A stretch of DNA of 64,000 nt from Mesorhizobium sp. (GCA_004020875.1 SAPZ01000018.1:1-64000); one strand, 5' to 3'; positions 51,233-60,910 are shown, numbered from the stretch's first letter. Notes: generated by a model not told the origin, from the sequence alone. Numbers and translations: made by a program.

Positions 51233-51985
51233 TTACTCCTGCCAGCTCTTGGCTGCCGCGATCGAGCGCCGGGCATAACGCTCGATGTCGTTGGGGTTGT
51301 CCTGCTCCATGACGAAATACTGCGCCGAGCTTTTGGCGCGCAATGTCTTGAAAAGGCCTGGCCAGTCGATCGTGCCGTGCCCGACATCGGACCAGCCGTC
51401 CTCGTCCAGCCCCTCGCCAGGCTTGGCGATATCCTTGACGTGGACCGCGACGATGCGCTTGCCGTGTTTTTCGATCCAGGGCAGCGGGTCGGCGCCGCCG
51501 CGCACCACCCAGGCGACGTCCATTTCCCAGCCGATATCGGGTGCGGCGGACAGGATGTGGTCCTGCGGCAGCGAGCCGTCGGCAAGCGCCTTGAACTCGA
51601 AATCATGATTGTGCCAGGCAAAGCCGTATCCGCCCTTCTTCGCCGTCTCGCCCACCTTGGCCAGGCGCTCGCCGAAGCCGCGCCAGCCGGCGGCGTCGGA
51701 AGGACGCTGGTCGGGCATCAGATAGGGGCAGACCAGCAGCGTGATACCGAGCGCGTCGGCGATCTTGCGTACGCCGTCGAAGTCGTTTTCCAGCGCGTCG
51801 ATCGAAAAATGCCCGGTCGGCATCGCCAGCCCGTTCTTGTCGAGCTCGGCGCGGAAGGCTTTCGGGTCGTCATAGACGCCGCCGAAGCCCTCCACTTGCT
51901 TGTAGCCGAGCTCGCCGAGCATTCTCACCACGCCGTCCCATGGCTGGAAATTGCGGGCGCTGTAGAGTTGGAATGACCAGTTCAT
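51233..51985 (-). CDS. sugar phosphate isomerase/epimerase (TIM-barrel)
   Basis: A 250-residue AP-endonuclease-2/xylose isomerase-like barrel. It shows FSLYSARNF-like opening (WSFQLYSARNFQPW), the GVYDDPKAFRAELD segment, AWHNHDFEF with metal-binding His, DIGWEMDVAWVVRGGADP and a late IVAVHVKDI strand. Partners of Gfo/Idh/MocA enzymes in such operons isomerise or cleave the keto-sugar intermediate. The gene lies between the dehydrogenase and the ABC ATPase gene. Confidence 0.87.
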   Translation of the reverse strand: MNWSFQLYSARNFQPWDGVVRMLGELGYKQVEGFGGVYDDPKAFRAELDKNGLAMPTGHFSIDALENDFDGVRKIADALGITLLVCPYLMPDQRPSDAAGWRGFGERLAKVGETAKKGGYGFAWHNHDFEFKALADGSLPQDHILSAAPDIGWEMDVAWVVRGGADPLPWIEKHGKRIVAVHVKDIAKPGEGLDEDGWSDVGHGTIDWPGLFKTLRAKSSAQYFVMEQDNPNDIERYARRSIAAAKSWQE

Positions 51986-52016
51986 CTGTCCTGTCCGTTC
52001 GGTTGGTCCTGGGAGA

Positions 52017-53111
52017 TTAAATTCGGTTGCCTGTTTGAGCGTCGAAGAGCGAGGCGCGCATCGGATCGAAGCCGACGCTGACCGGATCCCCGTTCTTCGG
52101 CGTGCGTTCGGAGGTGACGCGCACGGTGAAGTTCTGCCCGCCGAGCTTCAGCCACACCAGCGTATCGGATCCCATCGGCTCCACGACCTCGACATTGGCC
52201 GTCGCGGCGAATGGCCAGCCCGTGCCGCTGTTGAAGGCGACATGCTCGGGCCGGATGCCGAACACTGCGGGGCCTGGCGCCGGCTCCTTCTCGAAGGCAT
52301 AGGTCGCAAGCGGGATGCGCACATCCTCGACGGCAAAGTGCCAGTCGCCGCCGTCCTTCTCCAGCCTGCCGTCAGTGAAATTCATCGCCGGCGAACCGAG
52401 GAAGCCGGCGACGAACCGGTTGACGGGGCGGTTGTAGATGGTCTGCGGCGCGTCGAGCTGCTGGATCACGCCACCCTTCATCACCGCGATGCGATCGGCC
52501 AGCGTCATCGCCTCGATCTGGTCGTGGGTGACGTAGATCATCGTGTTCTGCAAGCGTCGGTGCAGCAGCTTGATCTCGACGCGCAATTCCGAACGCAGCT
52601 TGGCGTCGAGATTGGAGAGCGGCTCGTCGAACAGGAAGACATCGACGTCGCGCACCAGCGCCCGCCCGATCGCCACGCGCTGGCGCTGGCCGCCCGAAAG
52701 CGCCGAGGGCTTCCTCTGCAAAAGCGGCTCGATCTGCAGGATCTCGGCGGCGCGAGCGATGCGCTTGGCGATCTCGTCCTTCGGCACGCCGGCGACGCGC
52801 AGGCCGAAGGAGAGGTTCCTCTCCACCGTCATCTGCGGATAGAGCGCGTAGGACTGGAACACCATGCCGATGCCGCGGTCCTTCGGCTCTTCCCAGGTGA
52901 CGTTCTTGCCCTTGATGAAGATGCGCCCGTCCGAAATGTCGAGCAGGCCGGCGATGCAGTTGAGCAAGGTCGACTTGCCGCAGCCGGACGGGCCGAGCAG
53001 CACGATGAACTCGCCCTCGGCGACATCCAGGTTGAGCGTCTGCAACACCGAGACGGCGCCGAAATTGAGCGACAGGTCCTGGATCGAAACGCTGGGATTG
53101 GCGATGTCCAT
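52017..53111 (-). CDS. sugar ABC transporter ATPase (UgpC/MsmK type)
   Basis: About 364 residues. The ATPase domain has Walker A GPSGCGKSTLLNCIAG, Q-loop MVFQSYALYPQMTVERNL, signature LSGGQRQRVAIGRALVRD and Walker B VFLFDEPLSNLD. A C-terminal TOBE/MalK-like domain (about 235-364) contains FGIRPEHVAF. Three ATGs in a row are possible; the third (53111) has the best AAAGG spacing, while the first overlaps the MalG-type stop by 4 bp. It powers the permease pair upstream. Confidence 0.92.
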   Translation of the reverse strand: MDIANPSVSIQDLSLNFGAVSVLQTLNLDVAEGEFIVLLGPSGCGKSTLLNCIAGLLDISDGRIFIKGKNVTWEEPKDRGIGMVFQSYALYPQMTVERNLSFGLRVAGVPKDEIAKRIARAAEILQIEPLLQRKPSALSGGQRQRVAIGRALVRDVDVFLFDEPLSNLDAKLRSELRVEIKLLHRRLQNTMIYVTHDQIEAMTLADRIAVMKGGVIQQLDAPQTIYNRPVNRFVAGFLGSPAMNFTDGRLEKDGGDWHFAVEDVRIPLATYAFEKEPAPGPAVFGIRPEHVAFNSGTGWPFAATANVEVVEPMGSDTLVWLKLGGQNFTVRVTSERTPKNGDPVSVGFDPMRASLFDAQTGNRI

Positions 53112-53113
53112 CA

Positions 53114-54046
53114 TCATCCTTTCACCGCGCCGGCGGCGATGCCGCGCACGAAGAGCTTGCCGGAAACGAAGTAGACGATCAGCGGAACCAGCCCGGTCAG
53201 GATGGTTGCGGCCATGTTGACGTTGTATTCCTTCACGCCCTGGACCGAATTGACGATATTGTTGAGCTGCACCGTCATCGGATAAGTGTCGGGGCGTGTG
53301 TAGACGACGCCGAACAGGAAGTCGTTCCATATGCCGGTCACCTGCAGGATGATGGCGACGACGAAGATCGGCAGCGACATCGGCAGCATGATGCGCAGAT
53401 AGATGCCCCAGAAGCCGGCGCCGTCGACGCGCGCGGCGCGGAACAATTCCTCCGGCATCGAGGTGAAATAGTTGCGGAAGAGCAGCGTCAGGATCGGCAT
53501 GCCGAAGATCGAATGCACGATCACCAGCCCGGTCAGCGAGCCGTAGATACCGATCTCGCGCAGGATGATGACGATCGGGTAGATCATCACCTGGTAGGGA
53601 ATGAAGGCGCCGACGATCAGGATGATGAAGAAGGTGTCGGCGCCCTTGAAGCGCCAGTTGGCCAGGGCATAGCCGTTCACCGATGCGATCGCTATCGACA
53701 AGATCACCGACGGCACGGTGATGCGCACCGAATTCCAGAAGCCTCGCGAGAGCCCGTCGCAATTGAGCCCGGTGCAGGCCGTCGCCCACGCCTTCACCCA
53801 GGGCTCGAAGGTGATCTCCATCGGCGGCGAGAAGATGTTGCCGAGGCGGATCTCGGGCATGCCTTTCAGCGATGTGACGATCATCACGTAGAGCGGCAAA
53901 AGATAGTAGAGCGCGACGACGATCAGCGTGCCGTAGAGGAAGATGTTGCGGCGCGACAGCACGTGCCGCGGTTTCGGCCCGCTCGGGCCGGCGGCACCGC
54001 GCCTGAGCGCTTCCGCGCCGGGGGACAGGGAGGCGATGTCAGCCAC
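53114..54046 (-). CDS. sugar ABC transporter permease (MalG type)
   Basis: A 310-residue inner-membrane protein with six hydrophobic segments. The EAA loop reads ELFRAARVDGAGFWGIYLRIMLPMSLPIF. A long N-terminal cytoplasmic segment precedes the first helix at about residue 32. A Cys-containing periplasmic loop (ATACTGLNCDG) is typical of the glucose/mannose-type subfamily. It overlaps the MalF-type gene by 8 bp. Confidence 0.92.
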   Translation of the reverse strand: MADIASLSPGAEALRRGAAGPSGPKPRHVLSRRNIFLYGTLIVVALYYLLPLYVMIVTSLKGMPEIRLGNIFSPPMEITFEPWVKAWATACTGLNCDGLSRGFWNSVRITVPSVILSIAIASVNGYALANWRFKGADTFFIILIVGAFIPYQVMIYPIVIILREIGIYGSLTGLVIVHSIFGMPILTLLFRNYFTSMPEELFRAARVDGAGFWGIYLRIMLPMSLPIFVVAIILQVTGIWNDFLFGVVYTRPDTYPMTVQLNNIVNSVQGVKEYNVNMAATILTGLVPLIVYFVSGKLFVRGIAAGAVKG

Positions 54047-54932
54047 GCTTCTTGCCTCCGAATTCGAGATAGGCCCAGGGCACGATGACGATCACCACCG
54101 AAAGCAGCATCATGGTCGAGGCGGCGAAGCCCTGGCCGAGATTCTGGGCGAAGAACATGTAGTCATAGACATATTTCGCCGGCACTTCCGAGGCGATGCC
54201 GGGACCGCCGCTGGTCTGCGCCACGACGAGGTCATAGACCTTGACGATGCCGGCGGCGATGATCACCAGCGTGGTGATGAAGACCGGCCGCATCATCGGG
54301 ATGATGATGAAGAGATAGGTCTTCCAGGCGGGGATGCCGTCCACTCGCGCCGCCTTCCAGATGTCCTCGTCGATGCCGCGCAGGCCGGCTAGCATCAGGC
54401 ACATGATGAGCCCCGTGCCTTGCCAGAGCGCGGCGATCGAGATGCCGTAGATGACGATGCTGGAATTATAGAGCGGGTCGAAGCTGAAGCTCGTCCAGCC
54501 GAGGTCGCGCACGACGCGCTGCACGCCGAAATCCGGATTGAGCAGCCACTGCCAGACCAGCCCGGTGACGATGAAAGACAGCGCGAAGGGATAGAGGAAG
54601 ATGGTGCGGAACGTGTCCTCGAAACGGATCTTCTGGTCGAGAAGCGCCGCCAGCAGGAAGCCGATGACCAGCGAGAACACCAGCGAGATCGCCCCATAGA
54701 TCAGTAGGTTCTCGATCGAGATCAGCCAGCGCGATGTCGACCAGAGCCGGTGATACTGGTCGAGCCCGACGAAGTTGAGCCGCGGCAACAGCTTCGAATT
54801 GGTGAAGGAGTAGAGCACCGTCCAAGCCGTTCCGCCGACGAACACCACCAGAGCCGTCAGGATCATCGGAACCGACGCGATCTTGGCGTTGAGGTTGCGA
54901 AATAGCTGGTTGGGGCGTTCGCTGTTGCTCAT
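54039..54932 (-). CDS. sugar ABC transporter permease (MalF type)
   Basis: About 297 residues with six membrane segments. The EAA motif is DIWKAARVDGIPAWKTYLFIIIPMMRPVF. The ATG at 54932 gives MSNSERPNQLFRNLNAK before the first helix and is preferred over an in-frame start at 54959. It pairs with the MalG-type permease; its gene follows the binding-protein gene by about 80 bp. Confidence 0.9.
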   Translation of the reverse strand: MSNSERPNQLFRNLNAKIASVPMILTALVVFVGGTAWTVLYSFTNSKLLPRLNFVGLDQYHRLWSTSRWLISIENLLIYGAISLVFSLVIGFLLAALLDQKIRFEDTFRTIFLYPFALSFIVTGLVWQWLLNPDFGVQRVVRDLGWTSFSFDPLYNSSIVIYGISIAALWQGTGLIMCLMLAGLRGIDEDIWKAARVDGIPAWKTYLFIIIPMMRPVFITTLVIIAAGIVKVYDLVVAQTSGGPGIASEVPAKYVYDYMFFAQNLGQGFAASTMMLLSVVIVIVPWAYLEFGGKKRG

Positions 54933-55010
54933 CTCGGCAGCCGGACAGTGAGACGTCAAACTCCCGGCCCCGGATGGGCTGGGGACGGGAGTTGGCGGGG
55001 GCGCCGTCGA

Positions 55011-56249
55011 TCAGTCGGCGGAAGCGATGATGTTGGCGAAGCGCTTCTGGGCTTCTTCGAGCGTCATGTCGGGCTTGGCGAAGAATTCGGAGAACAGGTC
55101 CTCCTTCTGCTTCTGGCTGTCCTGCGAGAGCAACTGGTCCGTCCACGGGATGACCGCGCCCTTGGCGAGGATGGCGAGACCCTTCTTCATGCAGTCGTTC
55201 GCGCTGTTGAGGTCGACGTCGCCACGCACCGGCAGCGAGCCCTTCTTGAGGTTGAAGGCGACCTGGGTCTTGGGATCGAGCAGCGTCTCGGCCAGCACTT
55301 CCTGCGCCTTGGATTTCGCTTCGTCCTTGAGCAGCGGGAAATAGAAGGCATCGCCGCCCGTGGCGATCACCTCGTTCAGGCCGAGGCCGGGCAGGCAGGC
55401 ATAGTCCTTGCCGGCGGTCTTGCCGGCGACCTGGAACTCGCCCTGCGCCCAGTCGCCCATGATCTGGCCGCCGGCTTTGCCGGTGATGACCAGATTGGTG
55501 GCCTGGTTCCAGTCCTGCACATTGGTGTTCTTGGCCATCTTGCGGGCGTCGTCCGCCGCCTTGAACACCTTGGCGATCTCGGGGCCGGCGGCGAATTTCG
55601 CATCCTTGTCCTTGTAGACCTTGAGGAAGGCGTCGGTGCCGCCAACCGCGGCCAGCAGCACGTCGAAGGCACCCGATGCCTGCCAGGGCTGACCACCGAC
55701 CGCAAGCGGGATGATGCCGGCCTTCTCCAGCGCCGGAGCGGCGGCCACGAATTCGTTCCAGTCCTTCGGCATCGGCACACCGGCCTTCTGGAAGGCCTCG
55801 TTCGACAGCCACAGCCACTGCCAGGAGTGGATGTTGACCGGCACGCAATAGATCTTGCCGCCGATGGTGCAGCTGTCGAGCAGGCTCTTTGGCCGCACGA
55901 TCTCCGTCCACTTGTCCTTGGTGGCGATATCGGTGAGGTCGCGCATCAGCCCGGCCTGCACCAGCTCCTCCGCCTGACGGCCGTGGTTGAACTGGGTGGC
56001 GCCCATCGGGTCACCGCCGGTGATGCGGCTGATCATGATCGGCCGAGCCGTGCCGCCGGAGCCGGCGATAGCGCCGTCGACCCAGTGATTGCCCGTCGCG
56101 TCGAAGGCCTTGGCAAGCTCGGCCACCGCCGCCGCCTCGCCGCCAGAAGTCCACCAATGGGTGACTTCCAGGTCGGTTGCTGCCGCCGGACCGGCGAAGT
56201 TAAGTGCGACCGTCGCTGCAAAGGCACCGGTCAGGAATTTGTATCGCAT
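55011..56249 (-). CDS. sugar-binding protein, glucose/mannose type
   Basis: A 412-residue periplasmic protein with signal peptide (MRYKFLTGAFAATVALNFAG, cleavage near PAAAT). The mature start DLEVTHWWTSGGEAAAVAELAKAFDATGNHWVD, the AIAGSGGTARPIMISRITGGDPMGATQFN stretch and CTIGGKIYCVPVNIHSWQWLWLSN are typical of the glucose/mannose-binding (GtsA-like) group. A strong GGGAGGAAG ribosome site precedes it. It leads the operon and is divergent from the LacI gene; an operator sits 20-33 bp upstream of its start. Confidence 0.9.
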   Translation of the reverse strand: MRYKFLTGAFAATVALNFAGPAAATDLEVTHWWTSGGEAAAVAELAKAFDATGNHWVDGAIAGSGGTARPIMISRITGGDPMGATQFNHGRQAEELVQAGLMRDLTDIATKDKWTEIVRPKSLLDSCTIGGKIYCVPVNIHSWQWLWLSNEAFQKAGVPMPKDWNEFVAAAPALEKAGIIPLAVGGQPWQASGAFDVLLAAVGGTDAFLKVYKDKDAKFAAGPEIAKVFKAADDARKMAKNTNVQDWNQATNLVITGKAGGQIMGDWAQGEFQVAGKTAGKDYACLPGLGLNEVIATGGDAFYFPLLKDEAKSKAQEVLAETLLDPKTQVAFNLKKGSLPVRGDVDLNSANDCMKKGLAILAKGAVIPWTDQLLSQDSQKQKEDLFSEFFAKPDMTLEEAQKRFANIIASAD

Positions 56250-56268
56250 TTCGGCTTCCTCCCAGAAT

Positions 56269-56282
56269 CTGAAACGTTACAG
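56269..56282. promoter_or_regulatory. LacI-family operator 1 (CTGAAACGTTACAG)
   Basis: A 14-bp imperfect palindrome centred on CG, between the binding-protein promoter and its ribosome site. The same 14-mer recurs in inverted orientation at 56524-56537 next to the lacI-type gene. Confidence 0.65.
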
Positions 56283-56523
56283 ATTTTGGATACGGCAAAT
56301 GACCGGCATAGGCAACCCCTTGTCTCAAAGCAGCCTAAGATTTTTTCGAGGCGCGAACAAAATCCTTCTCTCAAGGAGCCGATGCTGGCGCCAAAGTGAC
56401 CGATCGTGGCTGAAATCGACCCTAGATCGATATTTCTTTTTGATTCCAGGGACTTTGGGTTCCTCTCTGCACGCGGACTGCAAAGGTCGTGACCTTGCCC
56501 GGCCAATCACGAAGATTGGCAAC

Positions 56524-56537
56524 CTGTAACGTTTCAG
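56524..56537. promoter_or_regulatory. LacI-family operator 2 (CTGTAACGTTTCAG)
   Basis: The exact reverse complement of operator 1, 255 bp away and about 100 bp before the lacI-type ATG. The pair brackets the divergent promoters, allowing looping and autoregulation. The 387-bp gap holds no gene. Confidence 0.65.
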
Positions 56538-56636
56538 TATACTGGGCGCTCGTCGCGTGCAGAAGTCGCGCAATCGTCAACGCCGCACGATTGCCGGTCG
56601 GTCCCGCGGCTGCTATGCGCCTGACGGGCGGGACGA

Positions 56637-57683
56637 ATGGATAGACGGGTAAAGAAGAAGGACAACGACGACACGTCGGGCAAGGAGCGGCCGACGCTGA
56701 AGACGCTCGCCTTCATGACCGGGCTTGGCGTCACGACGGTGTCGCGTGCGCTGAAGGATGCACCCGAGATCGGCGCGGAGACCAGGCGCCGCGTCCAGCT
56801 GGTGGCCAAACAGATCGGCTATCGCCCGAACCGCGCCGGCGTACGCTTGAGGACCGGCAAGACCAACGTCATCTCGCTTGTGTTGAACACCGAGCACGAG
56901 CTGATGAGCTTCGTCTCGGACATCATCTACGGCGTCACCGAGGTGATCGCCGATACCCCCTATCACCTTATCGTCACGCCTTACTCGCGTTCGCAGGATC
57001 CGCTGGACCCGGTGCGCTATCTGGTCGAGACGGGCTCGGCCGATGGCGTCATCATCTCGCGCACGCAGCCCAACGACCCGAGGGCGCGCTACATGCTGGA
57101 GCATGGCGTTCCCTTCGCCACGCATGGCCGCACCGACATGGGGCTGGTGCATCCCTATCACGACTTCGACAATTACGCTTTTGCCGGCGAAGCCGTCCGC
57201 GCGCTCGCCGGCAAGGGCCGCAACCGGTTGGCGCTTGTGACACCGCCGGCTGGCCTCACCTATTACCGCTATACGGTGAATGGCTTTGCCGATGCGCTGA
57301 GCGAGGCCGGCGCCAGCGAAGTGCCGTTCAACACCGTCTCCATCGACCATACGATCAAGCAGATCAGGATGCGCACCGCCCAGCTCATGCGCCGAGACGA
57401 CCGCCCGGACGGCATCATCAGCAGCGCCGCCGCGGCAACGCTCGCCGTCGTCGCCGGCATCGAGGATGCCGGCCTGAAGCTCGGCCGCGATGTCGACGTG
57501 GTGTCGAAACAGTCATCGGAGGTGCTGCACCTGTTCCGGCGGGAGCTGCTCGTCGTCAACGAGGATTTCCGGCTGGCCGGCTCAGAGCTGGCCCGTGCCG
57601 TGCTCGGCTGGATTGCAGGCAAGGAACCCGGCTCGCTGCAATCGCTGAGCAAGCCGAGCGAGGTTCTGCCCTATCGGGGCTGA
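56637..57683 (+). CDS. LacI-family transcriptional regulator
   Basis: A 348-residue repressor. The helix-turn-helix and hinge helix (TLKTLAFMTGLGVTTVSRALKD, RRRVQLVAKQIGYRPNRAGVRLRTG) are at about residues 20-75. A periplasmic-binding-like effector domain follows (VISLVLNTEHELMSFVSDIIYGV, DGVIISRTQPND, RLALVTPPAGLTYYRYTVNGF). It is divergent from the sugar ABC operon, whose upstream region carries two identical LacI-type operators, so it almost certainly controls it. It ends 13 bp inside the convergent gnd gene. Confidence 0.9.
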   Translation: MDRRVKKKDNDDTSGKERPTLKTLAFMTGLGVTTVSRALKDAPEIGAETRRRVQLVAKQIGYRPNRAGVRLRTGKTNVISLVLNTEHELMSFVSDIIYGVTEVIADTPYHLIVTPYSRSQDPLDPVRYLVETGSADGVIISRTQPNDPRARYMLEHGVPFATHGRTDMGLVHPYHDFDNYAFAGEAVRALAGKGRNRLALVTPPAGLTYYRYTVNGFADALSEAGASEVPFNTVSIDHTIKQIRMRTAQLMRRDDRPDGIISSAAAATLAVVAGIEDAGLKLGRDVDVVSKQSSEVLHLFRRELLVVNEDFRLAGSELARAVLGWIAGKEPGSLQSLSKPSEVLPYRG

Positions 57684-59107
57684 TGCTCAGCCCCACTCCC
57701 CCACGGACCATGGAAAGCCCCCTGCTCGCCGATGCGCTCGAAGCCATGCGCGCCGAAGAAGTCGCGCTGTGCCTGGATGAGGTTCGACGTCCCGCGCCCC
57801 TGCCGGTAGCTGTCGAAATAGGCGAGCGCCGAAGCCAGCGCCGGCACCGGCGAGCCGGCTTCGGAGGCCCGCGCCACGATGCGCCGGAGCGACGGCTGCG
57901 CCTCCTTCATCATGGCGATGAAGGCCGGGGCCATCAGGAGGTTGGTGGACGCGCTGCCGGAGCCGAACGCCTCGGCCATCGTGTCCAGCATCTGGGAGCG
58001 GATGATGCAGCCGGCGCGCCAGATCTTGGCGATGGTCGGCATCGGCAGGTTCCAGTTGAACTCCTTCGAGGCACCGCTCATCACCGCGAAGCCTTGCGCG
58101 TAGGCAGCGATCTTGCCGGCGAACAGCGCCAGTTCCAGATCCTTGAGCAGCGCGGCTTTGTCGCCGGAAATCTTCTCGACGCCGATATTGCCATAGGCCT
58201 TTTCCGCCGCCTGCCGCTCGTCCTTGATCGAGGACAGCACCCGCGCCGCGACCGCCGCTTCGATCGCCGTCGCCGGAATGCCGAGCTGCTGCGCCTCGAT
58301 CACCGACCATTTGCCGGTGCCCTTCTGTCCGGCGCGGTCGAGGATGATGTCGACCACCGGCTTGCCGGTCTTGGGATCTTCGGCGGCGAGCACCTTGGCG
58401 GTGATCTCGATCAGGTAGGAGTTGAGGCGGCCCTTGTTCCATTCCTCGAAGACCTTGCCGATTTCCTTGGGCGCCATGCCGAGGCCGTCGCGCAGGATGC
58501 CGTAGATCTCGGCGATCATCTGCATGTCGGCATATTCGATGCCGTTGTGGATGGTCTTGACGAAGTGACCGGCGCCGTCATGCCCGAGCCAGGCGGCGCA
58601 AGGCTCATCCTTGAACTTGGCGGAGATCGCCGTCAGCACCTTCTCGACCCGCTTCCAGGACTCTTCGGTGCCGCCGACCATGATCGACGGACCGTGGCGC
58701 GCGCCTTCTTCGCCGCCCGAAACGCCCATGCCGATAAAGGTCAGGCCCGAGCCGGAGAGTTCTGAGAAGCGCCGCATCGTGTCGCGGAAATTGGCGTTGC
58801 CGGCATCAATGACGATGTCGTTGTCGGAAAGCACGCCGCGCAGTGCCGCGATCTGTTCGTCGACCGGCTTGCCGGCCAGCACCATGATGATGATCGGGCG
58901 CGGCGGCCGGATCGCCGCGGCGAGTTCTTCCAGGCTGTAGCAGGGGACGACCATATCCTTGAGCGAACCGGCACTCTCGACAAAGGCATCGGTGCGCGAC
59001 GGCGTGCGGTTGAAGACGGCGATGCGATGCCCGTGCTCGGCGATATTGAGCGCCAGGTTGGAACCCATCGTGCCAAGGCCGATCAGGCCGATTTCGGCTT
59101 TTTCCAT
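57671..59107 (-). CDS. gnd: 6-phosphogluconate dehydrogenase, decarboxylating
   Basis: A 478-residue pentose-phosphate enzyme converting 6-phosphogluconate to ribulose 5-phosphate with NADP. It has the N-terminal IGLIGLGTMGSNLALNIAEHGHRIAVFNRTPSRTD, the catalytic GMGVSGGEEGARHGPSIM, FVKTIHNGIEYADMQ (Lys, Asn) and ILDRAGQKGTGKWS of the C-terminal domain. Length is full. It stands alone, convergent with the lacI-type gene. Confidence 0.96.
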   Translation of the reverse strand: MEKAEIGLIGLGTMGSNLALNIAEHGHRIAVFNRTPSRTDAFVESAGSLKDMVVPCYSLEELAAAIRPPRPIIIMVLAGKPVDEQIAALRGVLSDNDIVIDAGNANFRDTMRRFSELSGSGLTFIGMGVSGGEEGARHGPSIMVGGTEESWKRVEKVLTAISAKFKDEPCAAWLGHDGAGHFVKTIHNGIEYADMQMIAEIYGILRDGLGMAPKEIGKVFEEWNKGRLNSYLIEITAKVLAAEDPKTGKPVVDIILDRAGQKGTGKWSVIEAQQLGIPATAIEAAVAARVLSSIKDERQAAEKAYGNIGVEKISGDKAALLKDLELALFAGKIAAYAQGFAVMSGASKEFNWNLPMPTIAKIWRAGCIIRSQMLDTMAEAFGSGSASTNLLMAPAFIAMMKEAQPSLRRIVARASEAGSPVPALASALAYFDSYRQGRGTSNLIQAQRDFFGAHGFERIGEQGAFHGPWGSGAEHQPR

Positions 59108-59229
59108 CGTTTCTTCCCTGCTTTCGCATGCTTGCTGGAGGCTGCGTCCCAGAGAACGCCTTTTCCAGATGAATGACGGGGCTCGGCGGCGGCGTCAACC
59201 GCCTCGCCGTATTCTACGTGGACGGGTCC

Positions 59230-60858
59230 TCAATCGGACCGGATATCGATCGGTGCTTCGATCTTCACCATCTCGAAGTCTGAAACGAGAATATCGAGCC
59301 TGGCGTTCCAGCGGCCGGGCAGCGGAATGACGAGATTGTCGACGCGCCAGGTGCCGTCGCCGGGTTTGCTCGCCGGCCGCTTGATCGGCTCGATGCCGGA
59401 ATCAGGCTTCGACAGCACCAGCGTCACCTGCTTGGCATCGAGCGGCCCGAAATCGCCGGTCATGATCACCATCGATGCGGCGACTGTGCCGGCATGTCCA
59501 GGCGTGATGCTGAGATCGGCCATCGCTTCCAGCGTGTGGATGTGGATCGACACCGGCTGCGCTGCAGCGATCGCCAGCGCGCGCGGCGGCGGGGTGAAGC
59601 GCCAGCCGGCCGCGACGCCGAAAATGGCGAGCACAATGACCACCTCGATGCCGATCGAGCGAACCAGCCGCCGCTGCACCTCCGTGTCGCCGGCCTCGGC
59701 GGGAGCCGTCAGCGTCCAGCGATTGACCGCGGCGAGCGTGAACAGGAAGAGCAGCAGCGCCAGCTTGAGCAGCAGCAGGCGGCCATAGGCTGTGCGGACC
59801 AGCGCGGCCGGTTCCTGCACCTGGATGATCGCCAGCACGACGCCGCTTGCGGCAAGCAGGATGACGACCGGCAGGATCGCGCGGGAGAAGCGGCGCAGAA
59901 AGACCTTTGCTTCCGCCGGCTCCCGCCGCAATGCCAGAGCGAGCGGCGCCAGCGACCCGGCCCAGAAGGCGATTGCGGTGCCGTGCAGGAACACCAACGG
60001 CCGCGTCAGCCATTGCGGCTCGGCGGCACTGGCGTGACCGCTCGCGGCAAGAGCGCCGCCGACACCGAGCAGTGCTGCGCCTGCCGACAGCTTGCGAAGA
60101 CCTGACGGCCCGGCAAGCGACAGCAGAGCGACACCAAGCGCGATCAGGCCGATCAGCACCGTCCAGACGAAGCTCGTCTCCAGCGCTGTCTTCCACACGG
60201 CCGGCGTCGCAAAGCGCGCCAGCGGCGCGCCAAGTCCATCGAGCCCCTGCAGCCCGAGCGACACCGGCGCGCCAATCAGGCCGAAAATCAGAGCCGCAGC
60301 GACAAAGCGCTGGCCGCGGCGCCTGTCCCCGGCCAGCCAGGCGAGCGCGAATGCGCCGCCGACGCCGAGGAAGAGGCCGGCGTAGAGAAGCAGCCTGGCT
60401 GCCCAGATCGCCGCGCGCAGCGTCCAGTCCACGGCTTCGCCCGCCACCGGCGCGGCACTTGGCGCGCCGATGGAAAACAGCGTCGAACCGCCGACCGGAT
60501 GGCCGTCGACCGACACCACCCGCCAGCTCAGCACATGCGAGCCGGATTTGAGCGTTTCGGGATTGTCGATCTCGACCGTCTGGTCGTTGAGACGGAAGGA
60601 TGTCAGCGCAAGCTGCGAGCCATCGGGCCGCACAAGCGTGAGCACCAGCGGCGAGACGGGCTCGCTGAAGGTCAGCGAAAACTGCGCCGGGCTTTGCGTC
60701 AGCACCGCGCCGTCGGCTGGATCGGTCGCGACCAGCGCCGCATGCGCGAAGGCGCGGCCGGGCATGGCCAATGCCGCCATCGTCAGGAGCACTGCCACCA
60801 GCCAGACAAGCGGGCGGGTATGCATGCGGATCGTCGAGGAAGACTGTGCTGCGTTCAT
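59230..60858 (-). CDS. CopC-CopD fusion copper protein
   Basis: About 542 residues. A signal-like N-terminus (MHTRPLVWLVAVLLTMAALA from an internal Met) and a CopC domain begin at HAALVATDPADGAVL, with the mature N-terminal His of a Cu(II) site, and close with VSVDGHPVGGSTLFSIG. A CopD membrane domain of about eight helices and a final periplasmic domain follow. YcnJ-type fusions move copper across the inner membrane. The start is ATG 60858 or 60825, neither with a clear ribosome site. It is the last gene of the copper cluster. Confidence 0.85.
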   Translation of the reverse strand: MNAAQSSSTIRMHTRPLVWLVAVLLTMAALAMPGRAFAHAALVATDPADGAVLTQSPAQFSLTFSEPVSPLVLTLVRPDGSQLALTSFRLNDQTVEIDNPETLKSGSHVLSWRVVSVDGHPVGGSTLFSIGAPSAAPVAGEAVDWTLRAAIWAARLLLYAGLFLGVGGAFALAWLAGDRRRGQRFVAAALIFGLIGAPVSLGLQGLDGLGAPLARFATPAVWKTALETSFVWTVLIGLIALGVALLSLAGPSGLRKLSAGAALLGVGGALAASGHASAAEPQWLTRPLVFLHGTAIAFWAGSLAPLALALRREPAEAKVFLRRFSRAILPVVILLAASGVVLAIIQVQEPAALVRTAYGRLLLLKLALLLFLFTLAAVNRWTLTAPAEAGDTEVQRRLVRSIGIEVVIVLAIFGVAAGWRFTPPPRALAIAAAQPVSIHIHTLEAMADLSITPGHAGTVAASMVIMTGDFGPLDAKQVTLVLSKPDSGIEPIKRPASKPGDGTWRVDNLVIPLPGRWNARLDILVSDFEMVKIEAPIDIRSD

Positions 60859-60910
60859 GCCGTCGTGACAGGAAATGGTGGCGCGCCCCGATGGAGCGCG
60901 CCAACAGAGA

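Noticed and set aside
52017..53789. Long frame running upstream of the sugar ABC ATPase
   Set aside because: The part above 53117 overlaps the MalG-type permease and is an out-of-frame shadow with His/Arg-rich content.
54466..55911. 481-codon frame opposite frames of the binding-protein and permease genes
   Set aside because: Composition artefact overlapping two certain genes, with no coherent domain.
59402..60904. 500-codon frame within the CopCD gene
   Set aside because: A shifted reading of the same strand rich in Arg/Ala/Gly, with no membrane pattern; the CopCD frame is clear.
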